A stretch of 64,000 nt of DNA from Flavobacterium aquidurense (GCA_900107365.1 FNPS01000001.1:930001-994000); one strand, 5' to 3'; shown: positions 19,145 through 28,307, counted from the first letter of the stretch. Program-made: numbers and translations. Notes: generated by a model from the letters alone, not told the origin.

Positions 19145-19702
19145 TTACTCCAGTACTACATTTTTTAATTTAACTTTTCTGATCAGATGCAATGATTCTG
19201 TAATGTGGGTTTTGATTTCCAAAGTAGGAGTTCTGGTTATTTCAGAAGCATTTTTGGCAAGCGTCTCAATATTCATTTTGGCAGACAACAAATCAGATTC
19301 AAAAGCTCTCAGAACCGATCTTTTTAAAACGGCACTTTTATTATAGTAATAGATCGCATTATGCAAATCTTCAATTTGTCCGGTAAAATCTAAAATGGCT
19401 TTTTTAGAAACAGCCCTACTGTAATAATTTGAAAATTCCAATGGATTGGTTTCAATTGCTTTATCAAAATCTTCAATTGCATTGTAATGAAAATCCATCC
19501 TTTGTAAACAGTCGCCTTTAAGCTTATAAGCTTCAGGATGGGCATCAGAATTAGAAAAAGTACTCAAACAAACTAAAGCCTCTTCATATTTATTCGCTAA
19601 ATAAAATTTCCTGGCTTTTTCTAAATTTTCAAACGATTTATCGGTTGTTGAATTTGAAAATTTCCCTCTAAATTTTAGCATCAAACTAGTGAACCATTTC
19701 AT
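19145..19702 (-). CDS. Small TPR protein
   Basis: 185 residues, cytoplasmic. Residues 25-125 hold two or three tetratricopeptide repeats, for example ARKFYLANKYEEALVCL and PEAYKLKGDCLQRMDFHYNAIEDFDKAIETNP. The C-terminal 50 residues are helical and basic. TPRs bind proteins, but the partner is unknown. It has no membrane segment or enzymatic motif. It lies between the DUF6766 gene and the short GH130 gene, 140 bp from each, on the same strand. Confidence 0.72.
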   Translation of the reverse strand: MKWFTSLMLKFRGKFSNSTTDKSFENLEKARKFYLANKYEEALVCLSTFSNSDAHPEAYKLKGDCLQRMDFHYNAIEDFDKAIETNPLEFSNYYSRAVSKKAILDFTGQIEDLHNAIYYYNKSAVLKRSVLRAFESDLLSAKMNIETLAKNASEITRTPTLEIKTHITESLHLIRKVKLKNVVLE

Positions 19703-19845
19703 AATATGTTTACTTTTTAATTAATAACAGTTTGAAATCAGTGAGAGAGAAATGTAAATTTTTGGGGATTTAAATATAACTAATTTTTTGTAATATTTTG
19801 ATTTTCAGTATAGAATTTGATTGTAATTTGTGTTAAAAAAAGTTT

Positions 19846-20895
19846 TTATACTTCTAAAGCAGCTAAAATTTCTTTGATAGAAAAATAAGCGCCACACACA
19901 AATTCGTCTGCAGCTCCGTAATACAGGGTAATTTTATCGCCATCCACAACATGGCCATTGGTAAAAACCACATAACCGAAAAAGCCACTCAGTTCGTAAT
20001 TTTCCTGTGGACTCATAATGGGTTCGATTGTGCGGGCAATAACTTTAGAAGGATCTTCAAGGTCCATTAAAAATGCTCCTAGACAATATTGATGTTCTGC
20101 ATTTGCTCCGTGGTAAATTTCGAGCCATCCTTTATCTGTTTTAATTGGCGCGGCTCCGGCACCAACTCTTGCACTATCCCAAAATCCCATTCGGGTTCCG
20201 AGAAGAAATTGATGATTTCCCCAATGAATTCCATCAGGAGATTCGGCCAGCCAAATAAAATTTCCTCCAATTTGTGGACTTGATGGTCGGTGTAAAGCAT
20301 AAAATTTGCCGTTTATTTTTTCTTCAAAAAGAGCAACATCTTTATTGTGCGGAGGAAAGATCATGCCTTTCATTTCAAAATTTTTCCAGTCTTTAGTGGT
20401 TCGCAATCCAACTCCCACGCCGTTGGATGAAACTGCTGTATAAGTGATATAATATTGATTTTCGAGATAACTAACTCTGGCGTCTTCAATACCAAATTGT
20501 TCCAATATTCCGGAACCTACAAGAGGATTAAAACCTTGAGGAGTATAAAAATGAATGCCGTCATCGCTGCATACTAAACGAAGATGCGAAAGTGTCGTTA
20601 AATAATCAAGTCCTTTATATTGAATTACCCTGGCATCAGTAGCAATCAAATCAGGATCATTAAGCGGTATTTCAATAATTTCAATTTTTCCTAAAGCGTT
20701 TACTACCGGAAAAAAGATAACGCCTTCCTTTTGTGCAATACTTTCTGCAACTCGTACCAACAACCAGGTTTTTTCTTCGAAAACAAAAACTCCCGGGTTC
20801 AAAAGACTGATAATTTGTAATTCGTCGCTACTTGCCTGTAAATCTTTGGGCATTAAAAGTGGATTCTCTGGAAATCTTCGTGCAATGTCGCTCAT
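19846..20895 (-). CDS. Glycoside hydrolase family 130 protein, short form
   Basis: 349 residues, the usual length of a GH130 propeller without extensions. The active-site blade reads FGIEDARVSYLENQYYITYTA; later come NKDVALFEEKINGKFYALHRP and KGWLEIYHGANAEHQYCLG. Members phosphorolyse or hydrolyse beta-mannosides. No signal peptide, so it is cytoplasmic. It closes the minus-strand block that starts with the long GH130 at 8045, and the two differ enough to belong to separate subfamilies. Substrate cannot be told from sequence alone. Confidence 0.9.
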   Translation of the reverse strand: MSDIARRFPENPLLMPKDLQASSDELQIISLLNPGVFVFEEKTWLLVRVAESIAQKEGVIFFPVVNALGKIEIIEIPLNDPDLIATDARVIQYKGLDYLTTLSHLRLVCSDDGIHFYTPQGFNPLVGSGILEQFGIEDARVSYLENQYYITYTAVSSNGVGVGLRTTKDWKNFEMKGMIFPPHNKDVALFEEKINGKFYALHRPSSPQIGGNFIWLAESPDGIHWGNHQFLLGTRMGFWDSARVGAGAAPIKTDKGWLEIYHGANAEHQYCLGAFLMDLEDPSKVIARTIEPIMSPQENYELSGFFGYVVFTNGHVVDGDKITLYYGAADEFVCGAYFSIKEILAALEV

Positions 20896-21131
20896 AATTT
20901 ATTTGTTTAAATTAAGTAGGAATCTGGAAAAGGTTGAAATGATTATAGAAATAAGGAAACATAAAAATAAGCAATTTTGTGCTTATGTTCTTTTATATAA
21001 TAGGAGTTTAGTTTTTTAAAATTGACATTTCTATTTTTAAGAAAAAGTATAATTTATTTGATTTTATGTTTGTTATAGTGTTGTTTATCAATTATATGAG
21101 TTGATTTTTAAACCTTGTATTTAAGGTTGTT

Positions 21132-21186
21132 ACTAATGAATTAGTTAAAATACTAACAAATTAGTTTGTCTACTAATTAATTAGTA
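21132..21186 (+). promoter_or_regulatory. Three phased palindromic operators of the BlaI-type regulator
   Basis: Three 14-bp dyads of the form ACTAAnnnnTTAGT start at 21132, 21152 and 21172, exactly 20 bp apart. The last is perfect and extends to TACTAATTAATTAGTA. The outer bases resemble the TACTA/TAGTA half-sites of BlaI/MecI operators. They end 27 bp before the regulator's ATG, so autorepression is likely. The rest of the 317-bp gap (20896-21131) shows nothing. Confidence 0.82.
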
Positions 21187-21194
21187 GTATCTTG
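21166..21194 (+). promoter_or_regulatory. Probable promoter of the BlaI/BlaR1-type operon
   Basis: A TTG at 21166-21168 and TATCTTG at 21188-21194 are separated by 19 bp. The spacing fits the Bacteroidota -33/-7 promoter (TTG, 17-23 bp, TAnnTTTG), although the -7 box is imperfect. The third palindrome lies between the two elements, where a bound repressor would block polymerase. Confidence 0.55.
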
Positions 21195-21212
21195 CATCAA
21201 AATTTGTAAACG

Positions 21213-21575
21213 ATGATAAAACTAGCAAAAAGAGAAGAACAGATCATGCAGGTGTTTTGGGATTTGAACAAAGCCTTCATAAGAGATATTATTCCATTAT
21301 TACCAGATCCGAAACCGCATTATAATAGTGTGGCGACTATAGTGAAGATACTGGAAGAAAAAGGTTTTTTGAATCATGAAACCGCTGGAAATATGCATTG
21401 CTTTTTTCCGGTAATAAGTAGGGAAGAGTACCAGCAATTTGCGCTAAAGGATATTGTGAGTCAGTATTTTGATAATTCTTATCCTCGAATGCTGGCCTTT
21501 TTTGCCAAAGAGCAGAAACTGACAGAAAAAGAATTAGATGAAATTGTGCACCTCATTAAAAAAGAAAAGATATGA
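21213..21575 (+). CDS. BlaI/MecI/CopY-family transcriptional repressor
   Basis: 120 residues. A winged-helix DNA-binding domain fills the first 75 (LAKREEQIMQVFWDLNKAF, then YNSVATIVKILEEKGFLNHE), followed by a helical dimerisation tail (LTEKELDEIVHLIKKEK). Family members repress their own operon as dimers on TACTA/TAGTA-type palindromes and are inactivated by proteolysis triggered by a BlaR1-type sensor. Such a sensor follows with a 4-bp ATGA overlap, and three fitting palindromes lie directly upstream. Size and pairing are standard; the regulated targets beyond this operon are unknown. Confidence 0.93.
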   Translation: MIKLAKREEQIMQVFWDLNKAFIRDIIPLLPDPKPHYNSVATIVKILEEKGFLNHETAGNMHCFFPVISREEYQQFALKDIVSQYFDNSYPRMLAFFAKEQKLTEKELDEIVHLIKKEKI

Positions 21576-23446
21576 TACCTTATATTTTATATTCTGCGCT
21601 TATTCTTACGGCCTGTTTGGTATTTTACAAACTGCTTTTGCAAAAAGAAACTTTCTTTCATTTAAACCGACTTGTATTGCTTTCCTGCATGGCATTGGCT
21701 TTTATTTTGCCATTAGTTCCGGTTCCTTATCAATTATCTTTTAGAAAAATTGCTGTAGAAAAACCTGTTATTGTAACAGACACTCCGGTGAATACCTCTA
21801 CAACTGCAGTGCTAAAAGAACAACCTGTACAACCAACACTTGCTGAAAAGACGGAACAATTTGTCAATTTTGAATCAATTACAAAGTTGTTATTTTATTT
21901 GTATTGGTTTGGTGTTATAGTGTTTGCCTTTAACTTTTTGATGCAGGCTGTCTTATTATTTTATAGAGCCTATTCGAAGTCGGTTATTCAGGATGGAAAA
22001 TTCCGTATTGTCGAAATAACAGGCGATAAGGCGCCTTGTTCTTTTGCTAATACTATTTTTATTAATCCTGAAAAATATGAGTGGGAAACCTACAATCAGA
22101 TTTTGCTTCATGAAAAAATTCATATTGAACAAAAGCATACCATTGATCTTTTGCTTGCTGAGATCGTTCTTATTTTTCAGTGGTTTAATCCTTTTGCCTG
22201 GCAATGGAGAAAAGCGTTAGAAATTAATCTTGAATTTTTGACAGATGACCAAATGCTGCAACAGGATACGGTGGAAAAAGAAAGTTATCAATTCAGTCTG
22301 CTACAGGTAGCAGCGCCACAATTCCCTTTGAGTCTTACAACTAATTATAATCAATCATTATTAAAAAAACGAATCATCATGATGAACTCAAAAAAATCAA
22401 ACGTGCACACCACCTGGAAATACTTTTTCCTGCTGCCAATTATGGTGCTGTTTGCCTGCCTTTTTAATCAACCGGCAGCGCAAAGTCAAACGCTGGCTTT
22501 TAAAGAAAAAGAAGAAAAGCAAGAAAGACAGTCCAACATTCAGAGCGGAATGGAGACGGAAGGAAATTGGTTTGCCACTATCAAAGGCAATACTGTAAAT
22601 GTGCAATTTAAAAGCGACGAAAACGACAATTCGAACAGTACTTTTCAGCTGAATGAATTTAAAGACCTCCCGAGAGACAAACAGGGAACATTCACCTTAA
22701 CACGCGAAGCCGGAACAATGACTTTTGTTGGTAAATTTGAAGGTGACAAAGGCATGGGAACCTATAAATTTACGGCTAACACAGCTTATAGCGCAGCAAT
22801 GGAGAAGGAAGGTATTGACCTTAAGGACGATGAAGATCGTATGGTTTTCTTTATGATTAACATCAAACAATCTTATGTACAAATGCTTAAGAAAAATGGT
22901 TACAGCAAACTAGACAAGGACCAACTTATTCCTCTTGCTGCATTAGATGTAAATGAGGACTATATTACTTCAATTAAACAAGCAGTTCCGGATATTGATT
23001 TGGAGGACCTTGTTCCTTTTAAATCATTGGGAATAGACCAGGCATATATTGAAGAAATTCGTAAATCTGGTTACAAAGATCTAAGTGCGGGTAACATTAT
23101 TGCATTAAAATCTCAGGGAATTGATGCAAAATATATCAAGGATTTCCATGGTTCTACAACTTCGAAAAAGAATGACAAAGAGGCAAAAGATGGAGAAGAT
23201 CAAGAAGATAAAGATGACGATATTATTGCATTTAAATCATTGAAAATTGATCAGGCTTTTATTGATTCCTTTAAAAAATTAGGTTATAATGCTCTTTCGA
23301 ACGATGATCTAATTGCTTTCAAGTCGCTAAATGTAACGCCTGATTTCATAAATAGTTTTAAGAAAGCAGGTTATAACGATATCAGTGCAGAAGATTTATT
23401 AGCTTTGAAATCGTTAAATGTAACACCAGCATTACTACTAGAATAA
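21572..23446 (+). CDS. BlaR1-type M56 metalloprotease sensor, interrupted at the C-terminus
   Basis: 624 residues up to a TAA. Four membrane helices (about 5-22, 35-50, 105-130 and 285-305) surround an M56 zinc protease domain with H180-E-K-I-H184. After the last helix comes no penicillin-binding domain. Instead there is a glycine/threonine-poor beta segment and then a chain of 28-residue repeats with the pattern DLIAFKSLxIxxxFIxSFKK. The open frame ends inside a repeat; the same frame carries on for 52 more codons of repeat sequence (23447-23602). It overlaps the repressor gene by 4 bp and would sense an unknown periplasmic signal. Confidence 0.88.
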   Translation: MIPYILYSALILTACLVFYKLLLQKETFFHLNRLVLLSCMALAFILPLVPVPYQLSFRKIAVEKPVIVTDTPVNTSTTAVLKEQPVQPTLAEKTEQFVNFESITKLLFYLYWFGVIVFAFNFLMQAVLLFYRAYSKSVIQDGKFRIVEITGDKAPCSFANTIFINPEKYEWETYNQILLHEKIHIEQKHTIDLLLAEIVLIFQWFNPFAWQWRKALEINLEFLTDDQMLQQDTVEKESYQFSLLQVAAPQFPLSLTTNYNQSLLKKRIIMMNSKKSNVHTTWKYFFLLPIMVLFACLFNQPAAQSQTLAFKEKEEKQERQSNIQSGMETEGNWFATIKGNTVNVQFKSDENDNSNSTFQLNEFKDLPRDKQGTFTLTREAGTMTFVGKFEGDKGMGTYKFTANTAYSAAMEKEGIDLKDDEDRMVFFMINIKQSYVQMLKKNGYSKLDKDQLIPLAALDVNEDYITSIKQAVPDIDLEDLVPFKSLGIDQAYIEEIRKSGYKDLSAGNIIALKSQGIDAKYIKDFHGSTTSKKNDKEAKDGEDQEDKDDDIIAFKSLKIDQAFIDSFKKLGYNALSNDDLIAFKSLNVTPDFINSFKKAGYNDISAEDLLALKSLNVTPALLLE

Positions 23447-23605
23447 AAGGATCTTGGTTTTAACGATTTGGATCTTGAAGATGTAGTGGGAGCAAAAGCA
23501 GTTGGTGCGACACCATCTTTTATCAAATCGATGAAAGGAAAAGGACACGATTTTAAAAGCCTGGATAAATATGTTTCATTGAAAGCGGTTCTGGGCGGTA
23601 ACTAA
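23447..23605 (+). pseudogene. In-frame remainder of the BlaR1-type repeat domain after a stop codon
   Basis: Read in the same frame as the sensor gene, this stretch encodes 52 residues of the same repeat type (KDLGFNDLDLEDVVGAKAVG, then PSFIKSMKGKGHDFKS) and ends at a second TAA (23603-23605). The first stop (23444-23446) sits exactly where other repeats have a lysine or similar codon, so one base change (for example AAA to TAA) explains it. Either the gene has lost its tail, or the stop is read through at some rate, or it is a sequencing error. Confidence 0.85.
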
Positions 23606-23633
23606 ACATAAAAATAAATCAGGTTGTAAGATA

Positions 23634-23669
23634 AAATAAGGCCCAAACCGAAAGGAATGGGCCTTATTT
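23634..23669. terminator. Bidirectional terminator between converging genes
   Basis: Stem AAATAAGGCCCA (23634-23645) with TGGGCCTTATTT (23658-23669), 12 perfect pairs and a 12-base loop. It serves the BlaR1-type gene and the AztD-like gene. Confidence 0.88.
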
Positions 23670-23680
23670 ATGCTCCTTAA

Positions 23681-24892
23681 TTAATGACTTTTGTCATTTT
23701 CAAAACCAAGAATGGTAATCATATAGGGTGTGGCAGAAACTTTTATTTTCTTTACAACTGTCAGTGTCGACAAATTTAGTTGTAGCAATTCGCCCGTAGC
23801 AGGAGAAGTGAGGTAAGCAAACTTTTCTGTTAATTGCATTTGTGGTTTTAAAGCGGCATCAGTGGCAGTTTCATTTATAATTTTGCCTTCTTTTTCAGCT
23901 TGTAAACTTGTCAGGTTGAATAATTTGAATTCACCTGAATGCAATAGGATTCCGAGTTTTGTCGAGTTGTAGTTCACCTTGCATTGCATGATGGCAGTAC
24001 TCTGAAAAATAGGTTTAATAGAACCGTTAACTACATCAATTAAGTAAGCTCCTTTTGCAGCAGTATACCCAACAAATTTTCCTTTTGCTTTTGTTTCTAA
24101 AATACTTCCAAACCAGGCAGTTCCAAAATCTTCAGGAAGTGAAATAAGTTGCTGTTTTCCTGAACTTTCAACCACCAAAACACCGCTCGCTGAGCCGAAA
24201 ACGGCATAAGTTCCGTCAGAGGCATTTCCGTGAATACCTTTTGTTGCCACAGTTGCATCAAAAAGGGTTTTCCCTGCATTATCAATAATTTTTACTTTTT
24301 CAGGAAGTGTTCCTGCAACCGAATTATCTTTTACGGTAATCGCATAAGTACCATTGCTAAAAGTAGCCATGGCACCGTGATGCGCCAACAAACCCGCATT
24401 TATCGATTTGAACTTTGCTCCGACTGTATTAATTTCTGATTCCTTAGCAACAGCTAACGTGCCGTCTCCGTCATTGAAAGTGAGTAATTCTCCTATTTTA
24501 CTTTTAAAATGAGTTGGCAGAAGCGATTGACCAACCAAAGCACCAAACTTCGGAGTTCCGTCTACATCGACATGATCACCGTGACTTTCGAACCCACTGT
24601 CAAAAGTTTCTACAGTATTTGCTGTTCGGTGTATAATTCCTGCGTATCTACCGGATTCAGTGGTGTAAAGTGATGCTTTTGCAAATTTGGCAGTAAAGGA
24701 AGTTGTGCTGGCATCCAATGGATTTACCAATGTAAGAGCTGTTGTTTTTTCATCAGAAAGTAATATTCGCAGGTATTTGTATTCAGATAACGCTTCATCA
24801 GGAATTGCAGTGTTATCATCGTCATTGTTACAGGAAACTGCAAATGAGGCTAAAACAAATAAGAAAATCAGTTTGAAATAATTGTTTTTCAT
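23681..24892 (-). CDS. AztD-like metal-binding propeller lipoprotein
   Basis: 403 residues. A lipoprotein signal ends at C21 (SFAVSC-NNDDD). The rest reads as a seven-bladed beta-propeller. A histidine/aspartate cluster SHGDHVDVDG (H104, H107) early in the protein, LLAHHGAMA and KGIHGNASDGTYAVFG resemble the zinc site of the periplasmic zinc chaperone AztD. It is the last gene of a leftward operon with a TonB receptor and two DUF4625 lipoproteins. A role in handing zinc or another metal to an importer is likely but not proven. No ABC transporter is in the operon. Confidence 0.68.
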   Translation of the reverse strand: MKNNYFKLIFLFVLASFAVSCNNDDDNTAIPDEALSEYKYLRILLSDEKTTALTLVNPLDASTTSFTAKFAKASLYTTESGRYAGIIHRTANTVETFDSGFESHGDHVDVDGTPKFGALVGQSLLPTHFKSKIGELLTFNDGDGTLAVAKESEINTVGAKFKSINAGLLAHHGAMATFSNGTYAITVKDNSVAGTLPEKVKIIDNAGKTLFDATVATKGIHGNASDGTYAVFGSASGVLVVESSGKQQLISLPEDFGTAWFGSILETKAKGKFVGYTAAKGAYLIDVVNGSIKPIFQSTAIMQCKVNYNSTKLGILLHSGEFKLFNLTSLQAEKEGKIINETATDAALKPQMQLTEKFAYLTSPATGELLQLNLSTLTVVKKIKVSATPYMITILGFENDKSH

Positions 24893-24928
24893 TTTTAAAG
24901 GGTTTAAAGTTATTATTGGGATTATGAA

Positions 24929-25834
24929 TTAATAATTGATAGTAATGGGCATCGATTTATAAACACTCAGGTTGTAGGTTGTGTTTTTATAAAGTACCAC
25001 CCAATTGTATTGACCAGATTGCCAGGCTTTGTCTCCCGTAATTACGGTTCCGTTTGCATCGTTTTCAGCACCAATTATGATACTCTCACCACCCCAAACC
25101 TCATTTATCTTGTGTAGGGTAGCCATTTTTGAAGCGGGTGGAAGGCCTTTATGTTCTACTTTTGAGATGACAATCACCTTTTTAAAATCCAGATTATCGA
25201 TACTTTCAGGATGGTAATTGGCACTTTTCTTTATTAAAACAGAATACAAAATTCCGTCTCCCATAATCTGGCTCACCTGGGCATGTGCTGTAAGCAGATC
25301 CTTCTTTTTAAAGATTAATTCCGGTTCCACCCAGGTTTCCATATAATAAATCAAATCATCATTTCGGGAAAGCATATCTCTGCCAATTAACGGATCAGCA
25401 GGCATATTAGCGGGATCTGTAATCGTTAGTTCTTCTTTAATTTCGAGTTCGGTACCGTTTTCGTCTTTCACAATGAAATAGAAATCGAATTTACCTTCCG
25501 GAGCTTCTGAAGGAATATTGAAGTGTTTGTGTACATTGGTGTTTTTCGCCCCTTTGTATTCGATCCAGTTTAATTCAAACTTCCAGTCTTTACTATAGAT
25601 TTCTCCTTTTTTTGGAAGGATTTTTAACTGTACATCGCCAATTTTATCACCGGAAATAACATCAGCATTAAAATGGAAATCACGGCCAATCAGGGCACGT
25701 TTGTTGTTGGCGGTTCCAATTTCGACGTTGTTAGCTGTTGGTTTCGAGACAGTGCGCTCGTCGTCGTCGTTATTACAAGCCGTAAAGGTGGCTGCCGTTA
25801 CAAAAAACAGAAGAAATAATTTTACTTTTTTCAT
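24929..25834 (-). CDS. DUF4625-type lipoprotein
   Basis: 301 residues, lipoprotein signal ending in TFTAC-NNDDDE. An immunoglobulin-like domain (about 35-145) contains VHKHFNIPSEAPEGKFDFYF, the DUF4625 signature, with paired histidines. A second half of about 155 residues (from PLIGRDMLSRNDDLIYYMETW) is not recognised. It lies 36 bp after the TonB receptor and 36 bp before the AztD-like gene, so the three are co-transcribed. It probably sits on the outer membrane and assists substrate capture; the histidines suggest metal. Confidence 0.72.
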   Translation of the reverse strand: MKKVKLFLLFFVTAATFTACNNDDDERTVSKPTANNVEIGTANNKRALIGRDFHFNADVISGDKIGDVQLKILPKKGEIYSKDWKFELNWIEYKGAKNTNVHKHFNIPSEAPEGKFDFYFIVKDENGTELEIKEELTITDPANMPADPLIGRDMLSRNDDLIYYMETWVEPELIFKKKDLLTAHAQVSQIMGDGILYSVLIKKSANYHPESIDNLDFKKVIVISKVEHKGLPPASKMATLHKINEVWGGESIIIGAENDANGTVITGDKAWQSGQYNWVVLYKNTTYNLSVYKSMPITINY

Positions 25835-25870
25835 AGGGTTTGGGATTAATTAATTGAATTCATAGTGCAT

Positions 25871-28306
25871 TTATTTTAATAGTAAAAAGGGAATTTTTAC
25901 AGACAGAATAATGTTTCTGCTGGCTTCAGGCAGTTCTATTAAACGATAAAAACTGGTATGATTCAGGTATTTGGTATTGAATAAATTCTGAATCTGGAAG
26001 CTTAGAATGAAATCCTGCTGTCCTGCTTTAACTTTAGTTCCAAAGGCCAGATTAAAAACACTACTGCTTGCTGTTTTTTTCTCCGGCGGAACAATCTGAT
26101 TTTGCGCCGCGGTATAACGGTAATCGATCGAAAAATAGGTACCGCTCAAATTTTTAATTTCCGGGGTATAATTCAGCCCAAACAAAATCGACGCAGGAGG
26201 CGAGAAAGGGAGTGTGTAGCCTTTTTTACTGCCCGATAATTGTTCTGAATAAAGATATTCTGCCAGAATTTCGCCGGTAAAAAGAGGCGTAAAGTGATAG
26301 CGCACTTGCAATTCTCCACCGTAGCGCATCACTTTGCTTTGTTCGTATTCAAAAACCTGATTGCCGGCACCATAATAAATATCGTGTAGCGAAGTCGGAT
26401 TCAGGTAAATGTAATTGGGGAAATAATTGAAAAACGGACTCAACTGAACAGACCATTTATTGGACTTCCATTCCATACCAAGATCCAGCTGATAAGAACG
26501 TTCGGCTGCTAAATCTGGATTACCTTTCTCAAATCTGAAATAGTGGTAATTGACACCGTTTGAAGCGAGTTCTTTCGCAATTGGCATTCTGAAACTCGTT
26601 CCGAGATTTGCTTTTAACGACCATTGCCCGGGCGTATAATTCACGCCTGTTGACCAGTTAAAACTTTTAAATGTTCTTGTAAGGGCTGAAGAACGTTTTA
26701 AATGTTCAGCAGTAGTCAGCTCGTTTATTGTCTTTTCACTAGGAAACCAGTCTGTATATTGTTTCATTTCGATTCGGCCATAATCCATCCGAACAGCTCC
26801 ATGTAACAACCATTGGTCGCTGAGCTGCATTTTGTCGTAAACAAATAATCCGGCATTGGTTTGTTTAAAAGCAGGAATTAAAAAACTCCAGCCGTTAATT
26901 TCATTTTGTTGCTGTTCGCCATTTAGCCCTACAGTTAAATGATGATTTTGGATTGAAAATTCATCCTTAATCGCAACAGAAAAAACTTCTTTATCATATT
27001 GTCTTTCTAAATCCTGTGGTGCATACATCCCTTCAGGATAGACAGGTGGCATATAGCCATGATTGACATAATGGCTGTATTCCCGACGGAAATTCTTCTG
27101 AAAACCCATTTGCGTTTCCAATTGATGAGCGCCCAATTGAAAAGAAGTTGTCGTACTAATTTTAGTATGCGTGACTTCCTGAAAAGGCATTAAAATATCT
27201 CTGCTTGATTTATCGTGAAGTTCGGTATCTACATTTCGGGGTTCCAGCCCATGTGCATTGGCAAAAAAGCCACTTTTGCTGTAAATGTTACTGATATATA
27301 AAACCGATTTAAATTTTTCACTACTGTAACCTCCACTGCCGTGCCAATCGAGTTCACGTCCTGCTGTGTTGCGTAAATGATTTTTATATAAGGGGACAGC
27401 ATAATTATAAACCTGAACGGTATCAGTAGGAACACGATAATCTCCATAATCCATGGCAGTAAGTCGCGTATCGAAAAACCATTTCTCTTTACGTCCAAAA
27501 AGGTTGACCGAGCCACCAAATTGTGCATTATTGCTTTTTCCGCTAAAGTCAGCACTCCCCCCAAAAGTATTTTTAACTGGAAAAGGTACAGGTTTTATAT
27601 TAACCGCACCGCCAATGGCATCTGATCCATAAATAAAAGAGGAAGGTCCTTTAATAATTTCAACCCGATTTACGGCGTATTGGTCAATTTCAAGCCCGTG
27701 ATCGGCGCCCCATTGCTGACCTTCATGTTTGATGCCGTTTTCGACAACAATAACCTGATTAAAGCTTAGTCCCCGAATTAAGGGTTTTGAGCCACCGGAA
27801 CCAATGGAAATGGTCTTAACACCCGGAATCCTTTGCAAGGACTGCATAAGGCTTCCACCGAGATTTCGCTGAATAAAACTGCTACTTACCGTTTCAATAG
27901 AAAGTGATGTTTCTTTTTTTCGATGTGTTTCATAAGAATCTGTAATAATCACTTCCTGCAACTCTTTTATTTCCGGATGTAATACAATAGCAGCAAGTAC
28001 CATTTCCTTTTTATTTAAAGAAATTTGGACTTCATAGTACGCGTAACCGTAAAAATGTACGGTTAAGAATTTAGTATCTTTTGGTATCTGGTTAAAAAAG
28101 AAATTACCTCCGTGATCTGTAGTTGTACTTGCATTGCAGGGATAAAGAGTAACGATAGCGCCCTCTAATGGTTTGTGACCAGTAGAAATTACGCTACCCG
28201 ATAAACGAACGGTTTGCGCTGTCCCCTTTGTCACTATAGCAAAACAAAAAAGCAACAGGCAAAAAGTCTGCAATCGATTTGATTTATTTTGATACATTAA
28301 AAACAA
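25871..28306 (-). CDS. TonB-dependent outer-membrane receptor, probably for metal
   Basis: 811 residues. Signal peptide (about 1-31), a carboxypeptidase-regulatory-like domain (32-115), a plug (about 125-250) with LRGLSFNQ-like and VEIIKGPSSFIYGSDAIGGAV motifs, then a 22-strand barrel. The plug and barrel loops hold histidine-containing stretches such as NGIKHEGQQWGADHGLEID. The neighbours are DUF4625 lipoproteins and an AztD-like protein, which points to zinc or a related metal rather than sugar, and no SusD partner is present. It follows the first DUF4625 gene by 1 bp. Confidence 0.85.
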   Translation of the reverse strand: MFLMYQNKSNRLQTFCLLLFCFAIVTKGTAQTVRLSGSVISTGHKPLEGAIVTLYPCNASTTTDHGGNFFFNQIPKDTKFLTVHFYGYAYYEVQISLNKKEMVLAAIVLHPEIKELQEVIITDSYETHRKKETSLSIETVSSSFIQRNLGGSLMQSLQRIPGVKTISIGSGGSKPLIRGLSFNQVIVVENGIKHEGQQWGADHGLEIDQYAVNRVEIIKGPSSFIYGSDAIGGAVNIKPVPFPVKNTFGGSADFSGKSNNAQFGGSVNLFGRKEKWFFDTRLTAMDYGDYRVPTDTVQVYNYAVPLYKNHLRNTAGRELDWHGSGGYSSEKFKSVLYISNIYSKSGFFANAHGLEPRNVDTELHDKSSRDILMPFQEVTHTKISTTTSFQLGAHQLETQMGFQKNFRREYSHYVNHGYMPPVYPEGMYAPQDLERQYDKEVFSVAIKDEFSIQNHHLTVGLNGEQQQNEINGWSFLIPAFKQTNAGLFVYDKMQLSDQWLLHGAVRMDYGRIEMKQYTDWFPSEKTINELTTAEHLKRSSALTRTFKSFNWSTGVNYTPGQWSLKANLGTSFRMPIAKELASNGVNYHYFRFEKGNPDLAAERSYQLDLGMEWKSNKWSVQLSPFFNYFPNYIYLNPTSLHDIYYGAGNQVFEYEQSKVMRYGGELQVRYHFTPLFTGEILAEYLYSEQLSGSKKGYTLPFSPPASILFGLNYTPEIKNLSGTYFSIDYRYTAAQNQIVPPEKKTASSSVFNLAFGTKVKAGQQDFILSFQIQNLFNTKYLNHTSFYRLIELPEASRNIILSVKIPFLLLK

Positions 28307-28307
28307 C

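Noticed and set aside
23441..23450. Frameshift in the BlaR1-type gene
   Set aside because: The downstream repeats continue in the same frame, so this is a nonsense codon, not a frameshift.
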